A stretch of DNA of 64,000 nucleotides, from contig NZ_JAHWFK010000020.1 in assembly GCF_019710575.1 (NCBI RefSeq), positions 62,001-126,000 of the forward strand. The letters run 5' to 3'. The notes beneath the pieces are model-generated. The model did no database searches. It was given only the letters and a program-made list of their open reading frames with translations, and was not told the origin of the DNA. The translations under genes and the position numbers were made by a program. Positions 32,130 through 39,664 of the stretch are shown here, one piece after another (positions within the stretch are counted from its first letter, which is position 1; every line of letters begins with the position of its first letter). The DNA is from Paractinoplanes polyasparticus. GTDB taxonomy: Bacteria; Actinomycetota; Actinomycetes; Mycobacteriales; Micromonosporaceae.

Positions 32130-33410
32130 ATGTCTCAACGCATGCTCCGCCGTGTCGGCCGAGCCTGGTTCGCCTCCGCCGCCGCGACCGTTCTGGTCCT
32201 GGGCGGCACGAGTGTGCCGGCCATGGCGGTCACACTGCCGATGACCCTGAGCAGCGTCTCCGGTCCCAGCGGTGGCGGCGGCACGATCATCGGTACGGTC
32301 ACCGCGACCCCGGCGGCGCCGGCGCCTTTCCCAGCCGGCACCGAGCCGGTTGTTCAGTTCCAGTACGTCGCCGCGAGCGGTGCCACTACCTGCAGTGCGA
32401 CGGCCAGAGGGGTTATCCAGATCGCCGCCGCCCCGGCGGGGATGACGGCCGGTGCGCTGACCGTGGATCCGGCCACGGTCACTCGGATCTCCGCGACGAA
32501 GGTCGCGTTCAAGGTGCCTTCGAGTCCGTATCCGGTTCTGAATGACGACGGAACCACGAGCACGATCAATCCCCGTGGCCTCGAGCTGGTCGGTTCGCTG
32601 ACCGCGGCCAAGTGGAACGTTTGCGTCTACGACAGTGCTTCCACCACCGCGAGCTCTTTGTTGGCCACAGCGTCATACACCCTGGCCGTCCGCCCGACCA
32701 TCAAGTCGATCATTCCGGCGAACGGTCTGGCGGGTGGCGGTCAACTGATCACCGTCACCGGCGCGGGGTTCAACACGGCTGCCGGCGCGGTAACCGGCTC
32801 GATCGGCGGAGTGGCGCTGACCAGAATCACCGGCGCACCCAACGGCAACAGCTTCACGGCGATCACCGGGCCTCGGGCGGCGGAAGCCGGCCTCGCGCTG
32901 ATCGTGAACGCTCCGGGTGGCGCGGTGAGCAGCCTGGACCCCGACAACAACGGTCAGCCCGAGGACGCCGACGTTTCCACGAACGATGCGCCGATTCCCT
33001 TCACCTACAGCAACGGCATCACGATCTCGCCCAATACTGCCAATGCCGGCGCGGTAGTGACTGTCGACGTTCTCGGTGCGGGGTTTTCGGACCTGACCTT
33101 TGATGCCGCCGGTACGCCGACGGACGGCAACGCGCACGTGTTTCTCGTCAAGGATGCGTATGAGGCAGCCGGCAACCGTGGTGTTGCCGAGTGCGAGGCG
33201 GTTACGGTCATCCGCGACACCGAGCTGGTCTGCACCCTGGATCTGTCAGCGACCCAGTTGAGTCCTCAGAACAGCTTGCCGGCGTCCGGCCCTCCGGCCG
33301 AGGGGGCGTACATCCTGACGGTGGTGGCGAACGGTGAGACCACCGCCGGCCCTGCCGCGAAGGCGACGCTCGTGACCAGCGGAGCCACGTTCACCATCGG
33401 ACCTTACTGA
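32130..33410 (+). CDS. Secreted IPT/TIG-domain protein, shorter relative
   Basis: This 426-residue protein has a signal peptide (WFASAAATVLVLGGTSVPAMA). Beta domains follow; RPTIKSIIPANGLAGGGQLITVTGAGFN is a textbook IPT/TIG start (split here in the family sense at GGGQLITVTGAGF). Paired Cys occur in ATTCSATA/WNVCVYD and AECEAVT/LVCTLDL. The C-terminus EGAYILTVVANG...FTIGPY is related to the end of the protein at 29087-31396, which lies in opposite orientation. ATG at 32130 has GAGAGG about 13 bases upstream. It probably acts at the cell surface. The partner is unknown. Confidence 0.75.
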   Translation: MSQRMLRRVGRAWFASAAATVLVLGGTSVPAMAVTLPMTLSSVSGPSGGGGTIIGTVTATPAAPAPFPAGTEPVVQFQYVAASGATTCSATARGVIQIAAAPAGMTAGALTVDPATVTRISATKVAFKVPSSPYPVLNDDGTTSTINPRGLELVGSLTAAKWNVCVYDSASTTASSLLATASYTLAVRPTIKSIIPANGLAGGGQLITVTGAGFNTAAGAVTGSIGGVALTRITGAPNGNSFTAITGPRAAEAGLALIVNAPGGAVSSLDPDNNGQPEDADVSTNDAPIPFTYSNGITISPNTANAGAVVTVDVLGAGFSDLTFDAAGTPTDGNAHVFLVKDAYEAAGNRGVAECEAVTVIRDTELVCTLDLSATQLSPQNSLPASGPPAEGAYILTVVANGETTAGPAAKATLVTSGATFTIGPY

Positions 33411-33486
33411 CTGCCCGTACGACTGGTCGGCCCGGTTCCGAAGGGTGCCGGGCTCAGCGGTACTTGTCTTCCAGCCGCTTGGGCGA

Positions 33487-33531
33487 TAGGTTGTTCTCAG
33501 ATCAAGAAATTCTGTATCTGAGAACAACCTA
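33487..33531. promoter_or_regulatory. 45-bp operator with perfect 16-bp inverted arms
   Basis: TAGGTTGTTCTCAGAT (33487-33502) is mirrored perfectly by ATCTGAGAACAACCTA (33516-33531) across a 13-base spacer that itself contains AGAAATTCT. It ends eight bases before the Nudix regulator ATG and overlaps the ribosome site region, so occupation would block expression of the whole operon. It fits autoregulation by the NrtR-type protein it precedes. Confidence 0.7.
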
Positions 33532-33539
33532 GGAGCGGC

Positions 33540-34289
33540 ATGGGTGAGGAAGAGTTTCTGACCGGGTATGACCCGGCGGCTTACCCGGCGGTCGCCGTCA
33601 CCACGGACATGGTGGCGCTGACCATCCGCGACGACCGGTTGTGCGTCCTGCTGGTCGAGCGCGCCGAGCACCCGTTCGCCGGCCACCGCGCCCTTCCGGG
33701 TGGGTTCGTCCGCGACGAGACGCCCGACGCTGCGGCGTTGCGGGAGCTCGCCGAGGAGACCGGCCTCAGGGCGGGCGAGGGTGTGCTCGAGCGGGTGCAC
33801 CTGGAGCAGCTCAAGACGTACGGCGACCCGGGCCGCGACCCGCGCATGCGCGTCTTTTCCGTCGCTTACCTGGCTTTCGCGCCGAGTCTGCCCGAGCCGC
33901 TGGCCGGTTCGGACGCGTCCGCCGCCTATTGGGTGCCAGTCGAAGAGGCTACAAGCCTCGCCTTCGACCACGACTCGATTCTGGCCGACGGGCTGGAGCG
34001 GGCACGGGCCAAGCTCGAATACACGCCGCTGGCGACCGCGTTCGCGGGGGACGAGTTCACCATCTCCGAGCTGCGAAAGATCTACGCCGTCGTCTGGGGC
34101 GAGGAACTACACGCCGGGAATTTCCACCGGAAGGTTCTCTCGGTTCCCGGCTTCGTCGAAAGCACCGGTCAAACCGCGACGCGTGGCGGGGAGCGTGGTG
34201 GGCCGAAGCCGAAACTCTATCGAGCCGGCGACGCGAAGCTGCTGCATCCCGCTCTGCTGCGGCCGACCCGCGAGGACGACGTCCGATGA
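33540..34289 (+). CDS. Nudix hydrolase with C-terminal winged helix (NrtR-like regulator)
   Basis: This 249-residue protein has an N-terminal Nudix fold. The Nudix box is complete: GGFVRDETPDAAALRELAEETG fits Gx5Ex7REUxEExGU, so it can still bind metal and perhaps hydrolyse ADP-ribose-like compounds. After about residue 165 a winged helix follows (FTISELRKIYAVVWGEEL, HRKVLSVPGFVE). The pair is the layout of NrtR, a repressor released by ADP-ribose. Its ATG at 33540 follows AGGAGCGGC. It overlaps the next gene by four bases (ATGA), so it leads an operon with the J-domain kinase-like, VWA and PurA-like genes. It likely senses an NAD-derived signal for that operon. Confidence 0.88.
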   Translation: MGEEEFLTGYDPAAYPAVAVTTDMVALTIRDDRLCVLLVERAEHPFAGHRALPGGFVRDETPDAAALRELAEETGLRAGEGVLERVHLEQLKTYGDPGRDPRMRVFSVAYLAFAPSLPEPLAGSDASAAYWVPVEEATSLAFDHDSILADGLERARAKLEYTPLATAFAGDEFTISELRKIYAVVWGEELHAGNFHRKVLSVPGFVESTGQTATRGGERGGPKPKLYRAGDAKLLHPALLRPTREDDVR

Positions 34290-35179
34290 TGTTCGCCGAA
34301 GCCGTCGCGCGCATCGGAAAAGCCTCCACCTTCGCCGACCTCGGCGATGGCGAGGCCGCCTACCGGACGTACGCGAAAGCCGTACACCCGGACGCCGTGA
34401 CCGAAGCGCAAAGCGCGACCGCCACTCGGGCTTTCGCGGCTCTCTCGCAGCTCTATCGCGAGCGGAACCGGCGCGTGGCCGTCGGCGACATCGCCGACCT
34501 GATGACCGGTGACGACGGTAGCCTGCTGAAAATTCCGCGCAGCCCGGCCGACAACGACCTCATGGAAGCAGAAGCCGTTGCCCTGCAAGCGTTGCGGGAC
34601 AAGGGCGACCCGAAGTTCCGGCCCTATGCGCCGCGGCTGATCGAGAGCTATCTGCACGAGGACGGCGAGCGGAGAAGGCGGCGCGTCAACGTTCTGGAGC
34701 GGTTGGCCGGCTTCGTTCCGCTGAGCGACCTCACCACTCGACGGGATCCGCGTGATGTCGCCTGGATCTGGCGCCGCCTGCTTGTCGGGCTCGGCTGGGC
34801 TCATCGGGCCGGCGTCGTTCACGGCGCGATTCTCGAGGAGCACGTCCTGATCCACCCCGGGCAGCACGGCGTCGCGCTCGTCGACTGGTGTTACTCGACG
34901 GCGCACGTCAAGGCGATCGTCGCCAAGCGCCGAAATGCCTATCCGCCTGAGGTCCTCGCGGCCAAGACCGCCGGCCCGGCCACCGACATCTACATGGCTA
35001 CCGGGTTGATGAACCGCATCGCCGACGACCTGCCGCCGGCGCTGAAAAAGTTCGCCGACGGCTGCTCCTACGACAAGCCGCGCATGCGACCGCAGGACGC
35101 GTGGCGGCTGCTCGGCGAGCTCGATGAAGTCCTGCACAGCCTGTACGGGCCGCGGACCTTCCGGCCCTTCACGATCTGA
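34286..35179 (+). CDS. J-domain protein fused to a kinase-like (pseudokinase) domain
   Basis: The protein has 297 residues. The N-terminal 60 residues form a J-domain-like helix pair with the HPD motif at residues 34-36 (YAKAVHPDAVTEAQ), used by DnaJ proteins to switch on Hsp70. The rest resembles a protein kinase. LLKIPRS offers a beta-3 lysine and MEAEAVAL the helix-C Glu. The HRD site reads HGA (179-181), the metal Asn is His186, and DFG is DWC (200-202). So the catalytic Asp is missing and activity is doubtful. It overlaps the Nudix gene start-to-stop and lies 10 bases before the VWA gene. A role in recruiting a chaperone to a bound client is an inference. Confidence 0.8.
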   Translation: MMFAEAVARIGKASTFADLGDGEAAYRTYAKAVHPDAVTEAQSATATRAFAALSQLYRERNRRVAVGDIADLMTGDDGSLLKIPRSPADNDLMEAEAVALQALRDKGDPKFRPYAPRLIESYLHEDGERRRRRVNVLERLAGFVPLSDLTTRRDPRDVAWIWRRLLVGLGWAHRAGVVHGAILEEHVLIHPGQHGVALVDWCYSTAHVKAIVAKRRNAYPPEVLAAKTAGPATDIYMATGLMNRIADDLPPALKKFADGCSYDKPRMRPQDAWRLLGELDEVLHSLYGPRTFRPFTI

Positions 35180-35189
35180 GGAGACAGAC

Positions 35190-36146
35190 ATGGGAAGTGG
35201 ACGCTGGTCGACCGACGTGTACACCGCCGCCGACAACTATCGCCGGGCCACCGGGGTGAGCGCCTTCGCGTACAGCGACAGTGGCGCCCGTCAGGCACAC
35301 CCGGCCCTCGACCCCAAGGGCGTGGCGAAGCGGGAGAGCCGCGACAGCGAAGAACACCCCTTCAGTACGCCCATCGCCGTGCTCTTCGACGTCACGGGCT
35401 CGATGGGTGGGGTGCCGCGGGTGCTTCAGACCAAGTTGCCGCAGTTGCTGGGGCTGCTGACGCGCAAGTCGTACGCGACCGATCCACACATTCTGTTCGG
35501 GGCGGTCGGGGACGCCAGCTGTGACCGGGTGCCGCTGCAGATCGGGCAGTTCGAGTCGGACAACCGGATGGACGACGACCTGGCCCGCATCGTGCTCGAA
35601 GGGGGTGGCGGCGGTCAGATGATGGAGTCGTACGAGTTGGCCATGTATTTCATGGCGCGGCACACGGCGCTGGACTCGTTCGAAAAGCGCGGCCGCCGCG
35701 GCTACCTGTTCCTCATCGGCGACGAGATGCCGTACGCGAAGCTCAAGCCGCGCGAGGTCGAGAAGTTCCTCGGGGAGCGCGCCGAGAAGATGAGCACCGA
35801 GGCCATCGTCGCCGAGCTGACCCGCACGTTCGACGTCTACTACCTGCTGCCGACCGCGGCCGGTCACGGCGGCAACCGTGACGTGCTGAAGCGGTGGCGG
35901 GAGCTGCTGGGGCAGAACGTGCTCGAGCTCGACGACCTGGACGCGGTGTGCGAGACGATCGCCCTCACGGTGGGTCTCGGCGAGGGCACGATCGACCTCG
36001 ACGCGGGGCTCGACGATCTGGTCGACGCCGGGTCCACGCACCGCGGGACGGTCGGCAAGGCGCTGGCTCCGCTGCAGCGTGGCGGCATCGTCCGCACAAA
36101 TCAGCTGCCGATCGGCACCACGGGCTCGGGGAACGAGCGGCTGTGA
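35190..36146 (+). CDS. VWA-domain protein of the Nudix/J-domain/PurA operon
   Basis: This is a soluble protein of 318 residues. The VWA fold starts with IAVLFDVTGSMGG, an intact metal-dependent adhesion site (DxTGS), and runs through ILFGAVGDASCD, GGGGGQMMESYELAMYFMAR and YLFLIGDEMPY. After about residue 245 there is a helical C-terminal part. No signal or membrane segment is seen. Its stop overlaps the start of the PurA-like gene (GTGA), so the two are coupled. Ribosome site GGAGACAG precedes ATG 35190. VWA proteins of this kind usually act as scaffolds with AAA or chaperone partners; here the partner may be the J-domain protein. Confidence 0.88.
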   Translation: MGSGRWSTDVYTAADNYRRATGVSAFAYSDSGARQAHPALDPKGVAKRESRDSEEHPFSTPIAVLFDVTGSMGGVPRVLQTKLPQLLGLLTRKSYATDPHILFGAVGDASCDRVPLQIGQFESDNRMDDDLARIVLEGGGGGQMMESYELAMYFMARHTALDSFEKRGRRGYLFLIGDEMPYAKLKPREVEKFLGERAEKMSTEAIVAELTRTFDVYYLLPTAAGHGGNRDVLKRWRELLGQNVLELDDLDAVCETIALTVGLGEGTIDLDAGLDDLVDAGSTHRGTVGKALAPLQRGGIVRTNQLPIGTTGSGNERL

Positions 36147-37333
36147 CCGAGCACGTCGCGGTGGTCGACCTCGGCTACGGGGATGCCGGCAAGGGCACCG
36201 TCGTGGACGCTCTGTGTTCCCGGGAAAGACCTCGGGCGGTGCTGCGCTTCAACGGGGGCGCGCAGGCCGCGCACAACGTGGTCACCGAGGACGGCCGGCA
36301 GCACACGTTCGCGCAGTTCGGGTCGGGCACGCTGCGGGGCGTCCCGACCCACCTGACCCGGTTCGTGGTGGTCGATCCGCTCACGCTGGCCGCCGAGGGG
36401 GCCGCCCTCGGCAACCCGTACGAGCTGCTCACGGTGGACGGGGACGCGCTGCTGGCCACCCCCTGGCATCGGGCGGCCAACCAGCGACGCGAGCGGGAGC
36501 GCGGCGGGGACCGTCACGGATCGTGCGGCCTGGGCGTCGGGGAGACCATGGCGTACGCGCTGAGTCACGCCGACGCCCCGCGCGTCTCCGACACCCTTTC
36601 CCGTACGAGGTTGCGCCGCCGGCTGGCCGAGGTCGAGTCCCGCCTCGGGCCGGCCGGCGTGCCGCTCGACGACGTGCTGGAGGCGTTCCTGGCGTTCGGC
36701 CGCACGGTGCCGATCGTCTCCGGCTACGAAGCGAAGCTGCTGCGCGAGGGGCCGTGCGTCTTCGAGGGGGCGCAGGGTGTGCTCCTCGACGAGTGGCGGG
36801 GGTGGCACCCGCACACGACCTGGTCGACGACCACGTTCGACAACGTGGCCGCGCTCTGCGGCTCGTTCCGGCGGCTCGGGGTGGTGCGCACCTACACCAC
36901 CCGGCACGGGGCGGGGCCGTTCGTGACCGAGGACCTGGCGCTCGACCTGCCCGAAGGGCACAACGCGACGGGGGAGTGGCAGGGCGCCTTCCGGGCCGGG
37001 CACTTCGACGCGGTCGCCCACCGGTACGCGGTCGAGGTGGCCGGCGGTGTCGACGGGATCGCGGTCACCCACCTCGACGTCCCGGACCGCTGCCCGGCGC
37101 TGCGGATCTGCGAGTCGTACACGGTCGACGACGAACCCTGGACGCGGATCGTGCCCGGGCCGCCGCGCGATCTCGACCACCAGGCGGCGCTCACCGAGCG
37201 GCTGCGGCGGGCGCGACCGGGCGCGCTGCGGCGGCCGGACGACTGGTCGGCCGAGATCGGGAGCCGGCTCGGCGCCCGGGTGCTGATCGAGTCGTACGGG
37301 CCCGCGGCCGACGAGAAGAAGTTTGCCGAATAG
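36143..37333 (+). CDS. Adenylosuccinate-synthetase-like protein (PurA fold, altered active site)
   Basis: This 396-residue protein has the PurA fold. LGYGDAGKGTVVDAL is the P-loop (usual GDEGKGK); the catalytic Asp14 stays, while Glu becomes Ala. His44 in GGAQAAHNVV matches the second catalytic residue. TYTTRHGAGPFVTE is conserved. But the GRxRR-type loop that binds aspartate and IMP is replaced by TGEWQGAFRAGHFD (276-289). The guanine-site Lys is His310 (VTHLD). So it is not the housekeeping enzyme and may use another substrate or be a binding protein. GTG at 36143 overlaps the VWA stop by four bases. Presence in a regulator-led operon points to signalling, defence or stress. Confidence 0.84.
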   Translation: MTEHVAVVDLGYGDAGKGTVVDALCSRERPRAVLRFNGGAQAAHNVVTEDGRQHTFAQFGSGTLRGVPTHLTRFVVVDPLTLAAEGAALGNPYELLTVDGDALLATPWHRAANQRRERERGGDRHGSCGLGVGETMAYALSHADAPRVSDTLSRTRLRRRLAEVESRLGPAGVPLDDVLEAFLAFGRTVPIVSGYEAKLLREGPCVFEGAQGVLLDEWRGWHPHTTWSTTTFDNVAALCGSFRRLGVVRTYTTRHGAGPFVTEDLALDLPEGHNATGEWQGAFRAGHFDAVAHRYAVEVAGGVDGIAVTHLDVPDRCPALRICESYTVDDEPWTRIVPGPPRDLDHQAALTERLRRARPGALRRPDDWSAEIGSRLGARVLIESYGPAADEKKFAE

Positions 37334-37336
37334 CGA

Positions 37337-37355
37337 TTAGGCACGCCTTACCTAA
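37337..37355. promoter_or_regulatory. IdeR/DtxR-type iron box
   Basis: TTAGGCACGCCTTACCTAA matches 15 of 19 positions of the DtxR/IdeR consensus (TTAGGTTAGSCTAACCTAA). It lies 93 bases upstream of the DUF1540 gene and just after the PurA-like stop. It is followed by an AT-rich stretch (AATCAATTTAAATC). Confidence 0.7.
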
Positions 37356-37447
37356 TCAATTTAAATCGTGGTGTGGTTTCTCTCTTTCCGGGAAATGGTT
37401 TATCGTCGGGACGAGACCGGAATGAAGACTTTGGAGGCGACGAAGCC

Positions 37448-37741
37448 ATGACTCAGATGCTGGAAATGCCCCGCGTTCAGACGTGCACGGTCACCAGTTG
37501 TGGTTACAACCACGACGGCTGCACCGCGTTCGCGGTGACCATCGGCAGCGCGATCTCCGCCGAGTGCGACACCTACGTGCAGACCGGTGACAAGGGCGGC
37601 ATGGGCAAGGCCCTGGCGCAGGTGGGAGCGTGTAAGCGCTCCGACTGTGTGCACAACACCGACCTCGAGTGCCACGCCCCGGCGATCGTCGTGGGCGAGT
37701 CGGGCGAGAAGGCCGACTGCCTTACGTACGAAAAGGGCTGA
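37448..37741 (+). CDS. Cysteine-rich DUF1540-domain protein, likely iron-regulated
   Basis: This 97-residue protein has two Cys-rich repeats: QTCTVTSCGYNHDGCTAFAV...AECDTY and GACKRSDCVHNTDLECHAPAI...ADCLTY. Each has four Cys in the pattern C-x4-C-x5-7-C-x~15-C, the DUF1540 layout, and could bind a metal. It has no signal peptide. The ATG at 37448 has TTGGAGGCG about 13 bases upstream. The iron box at 37337-37355 is in its promoter, and a strong hairpin follows, so it forms a single-gene unit. Under iron limitation it should be induced if IdeR works as usual. The function of the family is not known to me. Confidence 0.85.
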   Translation: MTQMLEMPRVQTCTVTSCGYNHDGCTAFAVTIGSAISAECDTYVQTGDKGGMGKALAQVGACKRSDCVHNTDLECHAPAIVVGESGEKADCLTYEKG

Positions 37742-37752
37742 CCGCTCCGAGT

Positions 37753-37791
37753 AATGCGCCCGCCGTCGCTGATAGCGACGGCGGGCGCATT
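37753..37791. terminator. Strong hairpin after the DUF1540 gene
   Basis: AATGCGCCCGCCGTCGCT (37753-37770) pairs perfectly with AGCGACGGCGGGCGCATT (37774-37791) over 18 bp with a GAT loop and is followed by TATTA. Confidence 0.9.
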
Positions 37792-37799
37792 TATTAGGT

Positions 37800-37826
37800 A
37801 AGGCGACCCTTGCTGAGGGAAGCCTT
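37800..37826 (-). terminator. Hairpin after the AAA gene
   Basis: AAGGC (37800-37804) pairs with GCCTT (37822-37826), and inside it CCCT (37807-37810) with AGGG (37816-37819), just beyond the minus-strand stop at 37832. Confidence 0.5.
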
Positions 37827-37831
37827 TCTTA

Positions 37832-38977
37832 TTACAGATACATGCCGGTGTTCGGTGTGCTTTTGGGTACGGTCACCGGCTCGCTTCCCGTCTTGAGCGC
37901 GTAAAGCTCGGCCAGCGTCGCCCCCGACGCGCCGATGCCGGCCGAGCGGCCCAGCCAGCCGACTGCCTCGGCGTACGGAAGCCGTCCGACCTCGATGCTG
38001 GCCAGGCACCGCCCCGGACGCACGACCGCCGGGTGCAGCGAGGCCAGGTCCTCGTTGGTGGTGATCGCGATCAGCGCGTTGCGGCCCTGACCGAGCAGGC
38101 CGTCGGTCAGGTTGAGCAGCCGCGACAGCGACTGGCCGGCGCTCGCCTTGGCCTCGCCGCTGATCAGCTCGTCGCAGTCCTCGAGCATGAGCATGCGCCA
38201 GCGCGGCTCGTTCTCGTCGTCGCTGCCCAGTGCGACGCTCATCAGGTAGGCCGGGTCGTTGAACAGGCGTTCCGGGTCGAGCACGCAGTCGACCTGGCAC
38301 CACGAGCGCCACTGCTGGGCCAGCGCCCGCAGCGCGGTCGTCTTGCCGGTGCCCGGCTCACCGTGCAGCAGCAGCAGGCGGCCGCTGATCGACTCGCTGG
38401 TCAGCGCCATCAGGCGTTCGAGGGTCGCCGCCACCACGCCGCTGTAATTGCCCCGGATCGCCGGCCACGGCGCGGCGTCGATCTCGCGGGCGGCCCGGCG
38501 CGGCCCGTGCTGACCGAAGTGCCAGAAGCCGATGGGCACGTTGTCCGGCGTGGGCGTGGGCTCCTCGACGGCGTCGAGGGTGGCCGCCTCGAGGACGGAC
38601 TCGGCCAGCTCGGCGCTGACCGCGGTGACGGTGACCCGGGCACGGCGGCTCTGCTTCCACCGGTTGACGTGCAGCGTCCAGCCCTCGCCGACAGCCAGCC
38701 GGCCCTGCCCGTCGTCGTCGACAGCGTCCCGCACGACGCGGGCATCGTCGGTGATCAGCGGGGCGTCGGAGCGCACATTCTCGAGGTACTTGCTGCGGCC
38801 GTACGGTTCCCGCCCGGTGACGAAGGCATCGAGCGCCAGCAGGTCCACCACGTCGACCAGGCGGTCGCCGTCGTCCACCGCGCCGGCCAGCGGCAGGGCA
38901 ACCGGCGCGGGCACGGTGGTCGCCGCGTCCGCGTGCCGGCCGCCGAGCCGCTCGACCGCCTGGTGGGGAGTACGCAT
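37832..38977 (-). CDS. AAA ATPase with N-terminal DUF5925-type domain
   Basis: This 381-residue cytoplasmic protein has an N-terminal domain of about 190 residues that matches what I recall as DUF5925 (PIGFWHFGQHGPRRAAREIDAAPW). Then an AAA module has Walker A LLLHGEPGTGKTTALR, Walker B MLMLEDCDELI, sensor 1 LIAITTNED and an Arg finger region VVRPGRCLASIE. It resembles the CDC48/BCS1 branch. A short tail follows. Its ATG is at 38977. It stands alone on the minus strand, convergent with the DUF1540 gene. What it remodels is unknown. Confidence 0.85.
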   Translation of the reverse strand: MRTPHQAVERLGGRHADAATTVPAPVALPLAGAVDDGDRLVDVVDLLALDAFVTGREPYGRSKYLENVRSDAPLITDDARVVRDAVDDDGQGRLAVGEGWTLHVNRWKQSRRARVTVTAVSAELAESVLEAATLDAVEEPTPTPDNVPIGFWHFGQHGPRRAAREIDAAPWPAIRGNYSGVVAATLERLMALTSESISGRLLLLHGEPGTGKTTALRALAQQWRSWCQVDCVLDPERLFNDPAYLMSVALGSDDENEPRWRMLMLEDCDELISGEAKASAGQSLSRLLNLTDGLLGQGRNALIAITTNEDLASLHPAVVRPGRCLASIEVGRLPYAEAVGWLGRSAGIGASGATLAELYALKTGSEPVTVPKSTPNTGMYL

Positions 38978-39114
38978 ACCCCGATGATCGTCCGTGGCGG
39001 CCCGGATGGCACCCGCTTTTCCGCGACGAAGGCTCGACGAAGCCCCACAACCACCCGCTCCACGCGTGCTCCATCGCGAGGCTCGGCCGGCCCGCCTTCA
39101 GGCGGTGGCCGGCG

Positions 39115-39555
39115 TTACTCCGGCAGGCGGGTGAGGACGAATACCGGGATGAGTCGCTCGGTCTTCTTCTGGTACGAGGCATAGTTCGGGAACGCCGCCA
39201 CCGCGCGCTCCCACCAGACAGCCCGCTCGTCCCCCTCGACCTCACGGGCGAGATAGTCGTGCTCATCGGTCCCGTCACGCAGCTCGACGTGCGGCTCCTT
39301 GCGCAGGTTGTAGACCCAGACCGGGTTCTTGGGCGAGCCGCCCAGCGAACCCACGACGGCGTACTCGCCCTCGTGCTCGACCCGCATCAGCGGCGTCTTG
39401 CGAAGCTTCCCGCTCCTGGCCCCGACGGAGGTCAGCAGCACCACGGGATACCCGTGCAACTCGTTGCCTTCGGCGCCGGACGTGCCCTCGATCTTCTCGG
39501 CCTGCTTGCGCGCCCAGTCCGACGTGCTCGGCGCGTACTCCCCACTCAATGGCAT
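39115..39555 (-). CDS. F420-dependent nitroreductase-family (DDN-like) oxidoreductase
   Basis: This 146-residue protein of the split-barrel DDN family uses deazaflavin F420. The conserved run is VVLLTSVGARSGKLRKTPLMRVEHEG (broken at GARSGKxRxTPLM), then VGSLGGSPKNPVWVYNLRKEPHVEL, YLAREVEGDERAVWWERAVAAFPNYASYQ and the ending IPVFVLTR. In these proteins ARSGK-x-R-x-TPLM and GSPKNPxWxxNL bind F420. It is probably a general quinone or nitro reductase. It lies alone on the minus strand. No F420 biosynthesis gene is in the window. Confidence 0.92.
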   Translation of the reverse strand: MPLSGEYAPSTSDWARKQAEKIEGTSGAEGNELHGYPVVLLTSVGARSGKLRKTPLMRVEHEGEYAVVGSLGGSPKNPVWVYNLRKEPHVELRDGTDEHDYLAREVEGDERAVWWERAVAAFPNYASYQKKTERLIPVFVLTRLPE

Positions 39556-39664
39556 GGCTTAACCGTGTTCCTCTCGTCGCTTTGTGCAGCCGTCGCTCCG
39601 TGAAGCCCGACACCGCCCCGCCCCGGCCGCTGCGTGCGTCATGAGCGCTGGGTGCGCGAGTAGG

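Noticed and set aside
36143..37333. PurZ (diaminopurine) synthetase identity for the PurA-like gene
   Set aside because: As I recall the family, PurZ lacks the catalytic Asp of the P-loop; here Asp14 is present and no phage genes are near.
37794..37812. Second iron box TTAGGTAAGGCGACCCTTG
   Set aside because: Only about 14 of 19 positions match, it sits between two convergent gene ends, and it overlaps a hairpin that explains the sequence.
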